From Caulobacter segnis (GTDB lineage: Bacteria; Pseudomonadota; Alphaproteobacteria; Caulobacterales; Caulobacteraceae), in NCBI RefSeq assembly GCF_029543125.1, contig NZ_JARQWW010000002.1, positions 434,001 to 498,000 on the forward strand: 64,000 nt of DNA, in the 5' to 3' direction. A program made the translations under genes and the position numbers. Every line of letters begins with the position of its first letter. Position 1 is the first letter of the stretch. Below, in pieces: positions 46,792 through 53,824 of the stretch. The notes beneath the pieces are model-generated. The model was not told where the DNA came from, did no database searches, and worked only from the letters and a program-made list of their open reading frames with translations.

Positions 46792-47088
46792 TTAGGCTTC
46801 AAAAAGGATCCCATAGGTTATCGGATCGTAAAAACGAAGCAACTCGCGCACGAATTCGCGGGAGTCCACGTTAAGCGCTTCAGCCCAATCGCGGTAGCGA
46901 TCCGGCGGGATGCGGCCGCGTCCGGTCTCCAGCTGGGAGATGAACGTATAATAGTCGGCGCCTACCAGCGCGGCGAGTTGGCGCTGAGACAAGCCCGCAG
47001 CCTCGCGCTGAGCCTTGAGCCAACGACCGCCTTCTTTGCGCAAGTCCTGCGCTTCGCTGGTGTTTAGACGCTGCGGATTGCCGTACAT
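46792..47088 (-). CDS. XRE-family helix-turn-helix regulator
   Basis: 98 residues. HTH_3 region about 25-75: RWLKAQREAAGLSQRQLAALVGADYYTFISQLETGRGRIPPD. The short C-terminal tail (FVRELLRFYDPITYGILFE) probably mediates dimerisation. Located immediately upstream of the 470-residue protein gene. A region of about 120 bases of visibly lower GC precedes it and likely carries its promoter. Target genes are unknown; the S-layer/O-antigen exporters nearby are candidates. Confidence 0.85.
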   Translation of the reverse strand: MYGNPQRLNTSEAQDLRKEGGRWLKAQREAAGLSQRQLAALVGADYYTFISQLETGRGRIPPDRYRDWAEALNVDSREFVRELLRFYDPITYGILFEA

Positions 47089-47211
47089 GGCCGGAACCTC
47101 GCCCCCATGCCGACCAGGGCCGACAGATAGATTGCTGAATTGCTCCGTTTCTTAACGCATAAAGCGCCACGGTACAAGCGTCACTTAATATGACTTTGCT
47201 GTACACCACCC

Positions 47212-48735
47212 TCAGATGATGCCGAGGTCACGCCAGACGGCAGTGCGGCTTTCCAACTCAGGACCAAGCTGCGAGACGAGGTGCTCTACAGCCGCGGTGC
47301 CTTGCAGCGCCTTGTCGCCGTGACGCAATGCCCGGCCGTTGCTTGCCAAGCGCTCAACTCCGTAGCTTGCGATCTCTTTAGGGGTCTTCTTGCCGGCGAG
47401 AAGGGCGCCCAATAGTATTAGATCATTGCCGGCAGCGTTCAGAGCCGTGCGCGCGCGCGGCGCGACAATGATGTGATAGCTGGAGCCCTCAAAGTAGGCG
47501 TCGACCAAGAAGCGGTTTAACGCGCCTGCACTCTCCGGCACGGAATTCGTAATCGGCAGGACTTGCCGAGAGTGAACGAGCAGGATCACCGCCTGCAGAG
47601 CTTTGGCGTGATCGCGCCCAGGCACTGTGGCGACGATCTGCGCAAAGGTCGCCGCCCCTTTCTCGAGGAGATCAAGGATCGGATTGTAGACGTCAGGAGC
47701 GCCTCCAGCCTCCCCTACCGGCCCCTGGAACGCGATCTTCACCGCGGACCGCGGCGCCGTCAGCGCAAACAGCGTCTTAGCCAGAGCACGGCCTTGATCA
47801 GCGGCGTTCAGATGGTTCAGGCCCCTGCAGTACAGGTCACGCCGAAACATCTTGTTGTTTGCGTAGTCCTTGGCGAGTTCCTGCCAAATCCGGTCTTCAG
47901 GCATATGCTGTTGAAGAAGCCCTGCGACGCCAGGTGGCAAGGAAGCCGCCGGAATATTTTCGATCAGCGTTGCTGAAGCTAGATAATCAAGGCGCGCCTC
48001 GCCGAACTGCTCCGCGATCTCATTAACGTAAAACCCGCGCCAGTTTGCATTGAGGAACTCGTGCGCCAGATATGCGGGCGGCTGTTTGCGCATCGTTTCG
48101 AAGCGGCCCATCACCGATGGATTCGATTTGAAATAGAGTGCACTCACTTCGTTCATGACATCGGCGAACTTCACGAAGTCAGGAACGTGCAGATCCGAGC
48201 GCTTGGGATTGCGTAAGTAGTGTTGCCGCGCGAGGTGGCGCAGCGGAGCCATAACCGCCCATCCAGGCAAAGCGTTGTAAGACGCGTAGACCAACCCGCC
48301 CGGTTTAAGCGTGCGGTCGATGAAGCTCACGAGCTCCTGCCGATTCGTATCGGAGACCCAAGATAAGATGCCATGCAGAACGATAACGTCGAAGCGCGGC
48401 AACTCGTCGGCATGTTCGAGGGCCTGCGCAAAGCTCCAATCTCGGAGCTGAACATTCTCCAGCCCCGCCGCATCAGCCATGCGTTGCGCATTAACAATTT
48501 GCGAGGGGTTGAAATCGAGCCCCCAGAAGTTCGCCTGCGGGTGCACGGCAGCCAAGGCGTTCAACGTCACGCCTTGGCCGCAGCCTAACTCGCAATAAGC
48601 GAACTTGCCCTGAAGGTTCGGGGCGTGGAAGCCATTAGCGAGACTCGCAAACTCCAAATGGGACGGGGCGAGTTCGGCATGGAAGAACGACGTGTATTGC
48701 ACGTCAGTCGTGTAGCCTTCGTTCCAGGTGCTCAT
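47212..48735 (-). CDS. SAM-dependent methyltransferase with predicted regulatory domain (PKMT-like)
   Basis: 507 residues. N-terminal class I methyltransferase with motif I ELGCGQGVTLNALA (49-62), the acidic residue in FWGLDFNPSQI, DVIVLHGILSWV and LKPGGLVYASYNALPGW. A central helical segment of about 110 residues and a C-terminal region (from about 390: RQVLPITNSVPESAGALNRF) follow. The arrangement resembles the 'methyltransferase regulatory domain' family that includes rickettsial protein-lysine methyltransferases acting on the surface protein OmpB. Directly downstream of the S-layer gene, so S-layer methylation is an attractive inference. GC content looks lower than the neighbours by eye, hinting at transfer. 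Confidence 0.82.
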   Translation of the reverse strand: MSTWNEGYTTDVQYTSFFHAELAPSHLEFASLANGFHAPNLQGKFAYCELGCGQGVTLNALAAVHPQANFWGLDFNPSQIVNAQRMADAAGLENVQLRDWSFAQALEHADELPRFDVIVLHGILSWVSDTNRQELVSFIDRTLKPGGLVYASYNALPGWAVMAPLRHLARQHYLRNPKRSDLHVPDFVKFADVMNEVSALYFKSNPSVMGRFETMRKQPPAYLAHEFLNANWRGFYVNEIAEQFGEARLDYLASATLIENIPAASLPPGVAGLLQQHMPEDRIWQELAKDYANNKMFRRDLYCRGLNHLNAADQGRALAKTLFALTAPRSAVKIAFQGPVGEAGGAPDVYNPILDLLEKGAATFAQIVATVPGRDHAKALQAVILLVHSRQVLPITNSVPESAGALNRFLVDAYFEGSSYHIIVAPRARTALNAAGNDLILLGALLAGKKTPKEIASYGVERLASNGRALRHGDKALQGTAAVEHLVSQLGPELESRTAVWRDLGII

Positions 48736-48757
48736 GCACCCTTCCTAACGCGGGCCA

Positions 48758-48791
48758 CAAAAAAAGAAAGCCGGCCCGAAGGCCGGCTTTC
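48758..48791 (-). terminator. Strong intrinsic terminator of the S-layer gene
   Basis: GAAAGCCGGCC (48766-48776) and GGCCGGCTTTC (48781-48791) pair perfectly around a CGAA tetraloop. On the minus strand a run of T's follows (seven A's in the + strand, 48759-48765). Such a stable end fits a very highly expressed transcript and separates the methyltransferase gene. Confidence 0.92.
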
Positions 48792-48812
48792 CCATCATCG
48801 ATAAGCCTAGGC

Positions 48813-50813
48813 TTAGACGAGGATGTCGTTGGTGGCGGCGGCGCCGACCGTCAGGCCGGTCACGCCCACCAGCTGGATCAGGCCGTCGGCGTCGTTCACA
48901 CCGTCGGTCGCATCTTCCAGGTAGATGTAGGTGCTACCGTTGAAGGTGAAGACCGTGAACTCGTTCGCAGCCAGGTTGGCGGCCGCGTCGGCCAGGAAGT
49001 CTTCCAGCGTCGAGTTGCCGATGTAGGCGGCGTCCAGCGTCGCGTTGGTGACGTAGGTGCCGAAGCCGGCGCCGGTCAGGTCCAGGGTGTCGTCAGCGGT
49101 GAAGCCGTTGATCTTGGCCCAGCCAACCGCAACGCCCGACGAGTTGATGTCGAGGTTGTTGGCGTCGGTGATCGCGATCAGGTCCGAGCCAGCGCCCAGG
49201 TTGATCGTGGTCGACTTCAGGACGGCCAGGTTGGTGATCGTCAGGACGTCGTTGCCGCCCGTCAGGGTGATCGTGTCGCTGGTGGTGCCGCCCGTGGTGT
49301 AGGTCAGAGCGACGCGCGACAGAGCGCTGGCGTCGATGCTGCGAGCAGCACCAGCCAGGGTCACGCCGGCCGACAGGTTGAGTTCGACGCCACCGGTCAG
49401 AACCAGGTTGGCGGTCGAGGTCGTGATGGCGCCCGAGGTCGCGTTGGCCGAAGCCGTGACCGTGGTCGTGCCGGTGGCGGCAACGCCCGTTACGGTGACA
49501 CCACCGGTGCCGCCGGCGCCGATGGCGACGGTTGCGGCCGTCGTACCAGCGTCATAGGCAGCGGTCAGCAGAGCCGACGACTTGGTGCCGACGGTGAACT
49601 GGCCTTGAGCGATGTCGTTGATGGTCACAGCGCCAGCGCCGTTCGCCCACACCGCGGTCGCGCCGGAGATCGAGTCAGCGTCAACGGCGAAAGCGCCAGT
49701 GAAGTTGATGGTCTCGAAGCCCGAGATCGTGGTGCTGTAGGCGTTGCCGTTGGTGACGGCAGCGGTGTTGGTGACGTTCAGGGTGTCGGTGCCAGCGCCG
49801 CCTTCGAGCAGGATCGCCTTGGTGGCCGTCGCATCTTCCGAGAGCGTGATGGTGACGGTGTCAGCGCCAACGCCCGTGTTGATCACGGTGTCAACGGTGG
49901 CGCCGGTGTTGTCGACGGTCAGGCCGGTGATGACGTCATTGCCGCCGGCGGTGTCGATGGTGGCGCCCGTCAGGGTGCCGCCCGAGACGGTATCGTTAGC
50001 CGCGGTCGAACGGAACGCCGTGTCAGCCGAGGTCAGGTTGACAGCCGTGCCAGCCGGAGCCGTAGCGTAGTTGATGGTCACGCCGCCCGGGATGCCCGGG
50101 TCGCCAGCGCCGCCCGAACCCGTGCCGTAGGACGTGGTCAGGTCGACGTTGAAGTTGGCGGTGCCGTCGGCAGCGTCGGTGTAGAAGTTGTTCAGGGCCG
50201 TGACGTACACGCCGACGTTAGCCTTGGTGGCTTCAGCCAGGATGTAGCCGACGACGGCGGCCTTGGTGCCCAGTTCGCGGTCAGCGGCCGGCAGGCTGGC
50301 GGCCAGAGCGGCGAAGTAAGCCTGACGGCCGACGATGTTGTCGATCGAAGCCTGAACGTTGATGCCGGCAGCTTGAGCTTGAGCGGTGCCAATGATGCGC
50401 TCGTAAGCAACGCGCACGGTGTCGGCGAACGACAGCGAACCGAAGGTCGACGAGAACGCGGTGCGGCCTTCGCCGTTCACGCCCAGGTTGATCGAGAAGT
50501 TGATGTAGCGGTTTTCCAGATTGAAGTTCTGGTAATACGCGTCGTTCAGGTCCGAGGTGTTGGTCGTGCTGTTGACCAGGTAGTCGAAGCCAGCGGCGGT
50601 CGGGGTCTTACCGGTGAAGAACTGGTAGGACAGCGCGGCGACCGAGGTCGTGGCTTGAGCTTGCGAGTTGACGTAAGCGTAAGCTTGAGCGTCGGTGATG
50701 GTGCCGTTCGACGAACGGGTGGCCAGATCGGTCAGAACCAGGGTCTGAGCGGCCGACGGCTGCGTACGGGTGATCGTCGTGTACGCCGTGGTCAGTTGGG
50801 CGAGAGTCGCCAT
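48813..50813 (-). CDS. rsaA: RsaA-like S-layer protein
   Basis: 666 residues from ATG 50813 (MATLAQLTTAYTTITRTQ), preceded by GGAGGA; RsaA of C. crescentus is 1026. Residues about 1-230 match the RsaA O-polysaccharide-binding domain (YQFFTG 63-68, LVNSTTNTSDLNDAYY, LENRYINFSINLG 99-111). The rest is Thr/Ala/Gly/Asn-rich beta structure with RTX-like calcium repeats (LEGGAGTDTLNV, TGGNDVLTI, LGAGSDLIAI). A C-terminal uncleaved secretion region ends VGAAATNDILV. There is no cysteine and few lysines (seven). Exported by RsaD/RsaE/RsaF, assembled with calcium and anchored to the perosamine O-antigen. An unusually long 388-base region lies upstream. Confidence 0.92.
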   Translation of the reverse strand: MATLAQLTTAYTTITRTQPSAAQTLVLTDLATRSSNGTITDAQAYAYVNSQAQATTSVAALSYQFFTGKTPTAAGFDYLVNSTTNTSDLNDAYYQNFNLENRYINFSINLGVNGEGRTAFSSTFGSLSFADTVRVAYERIIGTAQAQAAGINVQASIDNIVGRQAYFAALAASLPAADRELGTKAAVVGYILAEATKANVGVYVTALNNFYTDAADGTANFNVDLTTSYGTGSGGAGDPGIPGGVTINYATAPAGTAVNLTSADTAFRSTAANDTVSGGTLTGATIDTAGGNDVITGLTVDNTGATVDTVINTGVGADTVTITLSEDATATKAILLEGGAGTDTLNVTNTAAVTNGNAYSTTISGFETINFTGAFAVDADSISGATAVWANGAGAVTINDIAQGQFTVGTKSSALLTAAYDAGTTAATVAIGAGGTGGVTVTGVAATGTTTVTASANATSGAITTSTANLVLTGGVELNLSAGVTLAGAARSIDASALSRVALTYTTGGTTSDTITLTGGNDVLTITNLAVLKSTTINLGAGSDLIAITDANNLDINSSGVAVGWAKINGFTADDTLDLTGAGFGTYVTNATLDAAYIGNSTLEDFLADAAANLAANEFTVFTFNGSTYIYLEDATDGVNDADGLIQLVGVTGLTVGAAATNDILV

Positions 50814-51201
50814 TTCGGTGTGTCCTCCAGGGGAGATTGCAATCGCCGGAGCGGCATCAACCACGCCAGGCTAAGGGTGCTATAGAGGAAGGAAATTCCT
50901 GTGTACAGCGTTTTTCATACACACCCGCCTCCAGCCAGTGGTGGCCCGGCTTTTTGCGGGTCGTGAACGGTCGGATAAGCGGACGCAGCGGCAGTTTGTT
51001 CCGCCGCTTTCTCCATATTTTTCGCCGCCTTGGCCCCCCTTCACGTAACGTCGTTAGCAACCCGTTAAGGTTGATGAAGGGCGCCCAGTGTTGCATTAAA
51101 CGCACAGGCGTATGGGACTGACGGCGTTGCACGCTAAAGCCTGGCGGACACAGCCTCTTTACCCCGGCTGTCGACAGGTCTAGGCGCGAGTCACGCACTC
51201 A
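50814..51201. other. Divergent intergenic region between S-layer gene and fkbM-like gene
   Basis: 388 bases without a supported gene; noticeably richer in A/T in its middle than the coding flanks. It must carry the S-layer promoter (minus strand) and the fkbM promoter (plus strand). A GCTAAA at 51133 could be the -10 of the latter, but its -35 is poor. Several small inverted repeats (for example CCCGGC-TTTTT-GCGGG near 50946-50960) lie where a long S-layer 5' leader would be. No confident promoter can be named. Confidence 0.6.
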
Positions 51202-52452
51202 ATGAATACTGTGATGGAGACGCCCTTGCGCCCAGCCCGACTCGACCTCTCCATCCGAAATGCCATGGTCAGCCAGGACGCCAAGCCACCTAGACCTCAG
51301 TCGGGTGCCGCCGAGAGCGACGCTGAGAACGCTGCTCCCAGGCCGCGAAATCCGTTGCGCCGCATCGTCGGAGGCGCCTTCGGCCCCTTGGCCCATTACG
51401 CCCGTCGCTATCTCAACGCCTCGGTCGAGCATCATCTGCGCCATGTCGATTGTCGGATCACCGAACTGTCCGAGCAGATGGAGCGGCTGGAGCGGTCGCT
51501 GCAGGCTTCCATGCTGACCGTCCATCGCGGCCTCGATTCGGCGTCGGCTCAACGCCAGACGGCGCTGATCCAACATCTCGACACACGCACCGAAGGCCTC
51601 GCCGGCCTTTTCGGGCCTCGATTCGACGAGATCGAGCTGAAGACCCGGCCGCTCATCGACTACGACGCCGGCACCATCGCCGTGCGCCTAGGCGACGGCT
51701 ACGTCATGGCCCCCCGAGACCAGCCGCTGTTCACGCTCATGCTGGCCGACGCCACTACAGGCGGCCTGGAGCCGGGAACGCGCCGGGCGCTTAAGAAGCT
51801 GATTGTGCCCGGAATGAATGTCGCCGACGTGGGCGCCAATGTGGGCCTGCTGACCCTGGTCTGCGCCAGATCCACCGGACACACCGGGCGCGTCTGGGCC
51901 TTCGAGCCGGAGCTTGGACCCCGCACCCTGGCCTCCAAGATGGCCGCCGCCAACGGCCTGTCCTGGGTCGACCTGCGCGACACCGCTGTTGGAGCCAAGG
52001 CTGGGACTCTGACCTTCAATGTCAGCCCGATCATCGGCCACTCCTCACTATACGCCCTGCCCGGCGACGAGCAGAAGGCGGCCAAGAAGGTGAAGGTGAA
52101 GGTGGTCACCCTGGACGAGGCCATCGGCGCAAAGACCAAGCTCGACGTCGTGAAGATCGACGTGGAAGGCGCCGAGCTCGACGTGCTGGAGGGCATGGCC
52201 GGGCTGCTGCAGGCCAACAACGATCTGGCGATCATCGCCGAATACGGTCCCAGCCACCTGGAGCGCGTGGGCGTCACCCCCGCCGCCTGGTTCAAGGCCT
52301 TCACCTCGAAGGGCTACAAGGCCTACGCCATCGCCGAGCCCACGGGGCTGGTCAGCCCCTGTGATCCGAAGGGCCTGAAGGACGTGGAGTCGGTGAACAT
52401 CGCCTTCGTCAAACCGGGCGGCGCGGCGGCCAAGCGGTTGGGCGCGGCATGA
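51202..52452 (+). CDS. FkbM-family methyltransferase with N-terminal coiled coil
   Basis: 416 residues. Residues 1-60 are disordered and basic, 75-130 form a likely coiled coil (VDCRITELSEQMERLERSLQ). The class I methyltransferase starts near 195 with NVADVGANVGLLTLV, then FEPELGPRTLASKM and the FkbM motif KIDVEGAELDVLEGM. FkbM proteins O-methylate sugars or polyketides. The stop overlaps the next glycosyltransferase gene (ATGA), so both are co-translated; the pair probably modifies a surface glycan. Confidence 0.85.
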   Translation: MNTVMETPLRPARLDLSIRNAMVSQDAKPPRPQSGAAESDAENAAPRPRNPLRRIVGGAFGPLAHYARRYLNASVEHHLRHVDCRITELSEQMERLERSLQASMLTVHRGLDSASAQRQTALIQHLDTRTEGLAGLFGPRFDEIELKTRPLIDYDAGTIAVRLGDGYVMAPRDQPLFTLMLADATTGGLEPGTRRALKKLIVPGMNVADVGANVGLLTLVCARSTGHTGRVWAFEPELGPRTLASKMAAANGLSWVDLRDTAVGAKAGTLTFNVSPIIGHSSLYALPGDEQKAAKKVKVKVVTLDEAIGAKTKLDVVKIDVEGAELDVLEGMAGLLQANNDLAIIAEYGPSHLERVGVTPAAWFKAFTSKGYKAYAIAEPTGLVSPCDPKGLKDVESVNIAFVKPGGAAAKRLGAA

Positions 52453-53768
52453 AGCTCGCCATCGTCACCCCCTTCGTGCAGCGCTCGGCCATCGGCCGGG
52501 TGAACGCCGCCGTCGCCGACCAGCTAGCCGCCCGCGGGCACGAGGTGCAGATCATCCGCAGCGAAAGCGTCGATGATCCGCAGGCGCCGCTGCACCCCAC
52601 CAGCCTGCCCTGCCGGCACTGGTCCAAGGTGGATCTGGCCGCCCTGGCGCGTCAGGTGGATCTGGCGATCGTCAATGTGGGCGACAACTACCTGTTCCAC
52701 GGGGGCATCTTCCCGGTGCTGGAGCAGGTCCCGTCCCTGGGCGTCTTCCACGACTTCTACATCTACAACCTGTTCTCGGGTTGGCTGTTCGACAAACAGT
52801 TGGATTGGAAGGTGCACGACGGCGAGATCGAGGCGGTCTATGGCCCGCAAGCCCTGGACGCCGCCCGCGCCGCGCGCTCCGGCGAGCTCGACATGGGCGG
52901 CATCGCCAAGGTCATCCCCATGACCGAATGGGTCGCTCGCCGCTGCGCCGGCGCCCTCTCCCACGCCGACTTCTATCGCGAGCGGCTCGAAGCCGTCTGC
53001 GCCGGGCCCGTGGGCATGATCCCGCTCTGCGGTCCCGCCCGTCCCGGTGGCCCCGCCCCGGCTCGCAAGCGCAAGGAGCTGGTGGTCCTCACCCTGGGCG
53101 TCATGAACGCCAACAAGTGCGTCGCCGAGGTGATCCAGGCCATCGCCGCTTCCGACACGCTGAAGGACAGCGTCCGCTACCGCCTGGTCGGCGCGATCCT
53201 GGACTCGGAGCGCGAGCGCCTCACCGCCCTGGCCGACGAGCTCGGCTTCACCGGGCTGTCCATCGAGGGCGCGGTGGACGACGACGCCTTCGAGGCCGCC
53301 ATGGCCGACGCCGACATCATCACCTGCCTGCGCCGCCCGGTGCTGGAAGGCGCCTCGGGCTCGGTGATCGACGGCATGCTGTCGGGCCGCCCGACCATCG
53401 TCTGCGACGCCGGCTTCTATGGCGAACAGCCCGACGATCTGGTCTGCAAGATCAAGCCCGAAGTGGATGTCGCCGAGCTGACCGCGACGCTGGAGCGGCT
53501 CGCCGCCGATCCCGCCGCCCGTCGCAAGATGGGCGAGAAGGCCCGCGCCTACGCCCTCGACGCCCTGGGGCCGCAACGCTACGCCGAGGGCCTGGAGGCC
53601 GCTGCCCGCGAAACCATCGACGCCCTGCCCCTGCTGGCGGTGGGCCAGCGGATGGGCTGGCGGTTGGCGCAGCTGGGCATCGACCGCGACCACCCAGGCA
53701 CCGATCGGCTGTCGGCAGCCCTTACGCGGCTGTTTGCGACAGCCGCCGAACCTCAGACCGCTATATAA
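52449..53768 (+). CDS. Glycosyltransferase family 4
   Basis: 439 residues. The N-terminal GT-B domain begins MKLAIVTPFVQRSAIGRVNAA; in the donor domain, LTLGVMNANKCVAEVIQAIA, RYRLVGAILD, and CLRRPVLEGASGSVIDGMLSGRPTIV with the nucleotide-binding Glu are seen. Functions on the cytoplasmic face in glycan synthesis. The acceptor and sugar are unknown. Translationally coupled with the FkbM methyltransferase upstream; a strong bidirectional terminator follows. Confidence 0.85.
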   Translation: MKLAIVTPFVQRSAIGRVNAAVADQLAARGHEVQIIRSESVDDPQAPLHPTSLPCRHWSKVDLAALARQVDLAIVNVGDNYLFHGGIFPVLEQVPSLGVFHDFYIYNLFSGWLFDKQLDWKVHDGEIEAVYGPQALDAARAARSGELDMGGIAKVIPMTEWVARRCAGALSHADFYRERLEAVCAGPVGMIPLCGPARPGGPAPARKRKELVVLTLGVMNANKCVAEVIQAIAASDTLKDSVRYRLVGAILDSERERLTALADELGFTGLSIEGAVDDDAFEAAMADADIITCLRRPVLEGASGSVIDGMLSGRPTIVCDAGFYGEQPDDLVCKIKPEVDVAELTATLERLAADPAARRKMGEKARAYALDALGPQRYAEGLEAAARETIDALPLLAVGQRMGWRLAQLGIDRDHPGTDRLSAALTRLFATAAEPQTAI

Positions 53769-53770
53769 AA

Positions 53771-53798
53771 AGCGGCCCGGAAATGCTTCCGGGCCGCT
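53771..53798. terminator. Bidirectional intrinsic terminator
   Basis: AGCGGCCCGGAA and TTCCGGGCCGCT are perfect 12-base arms with an ATGC loop, flanked by A's on the left and CTTC on the right. It serves both the glycosyltransferase gene and the converging Ig-like protein gene. Confidence 0.9.
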
Positions 53799-53824
53799 CT
53801 TCAATTCGATCATCTGGAAGGGGA

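Noticed and set aside
49605..50885. 426-codon open frame on the plus strand antisense to the S-layer gene
   Set aside because: Shadow of the Thr/Ala-rich S-layer codons; sequence is Val/Arg/Gly-biased with no family features and no ribosome-binding site.
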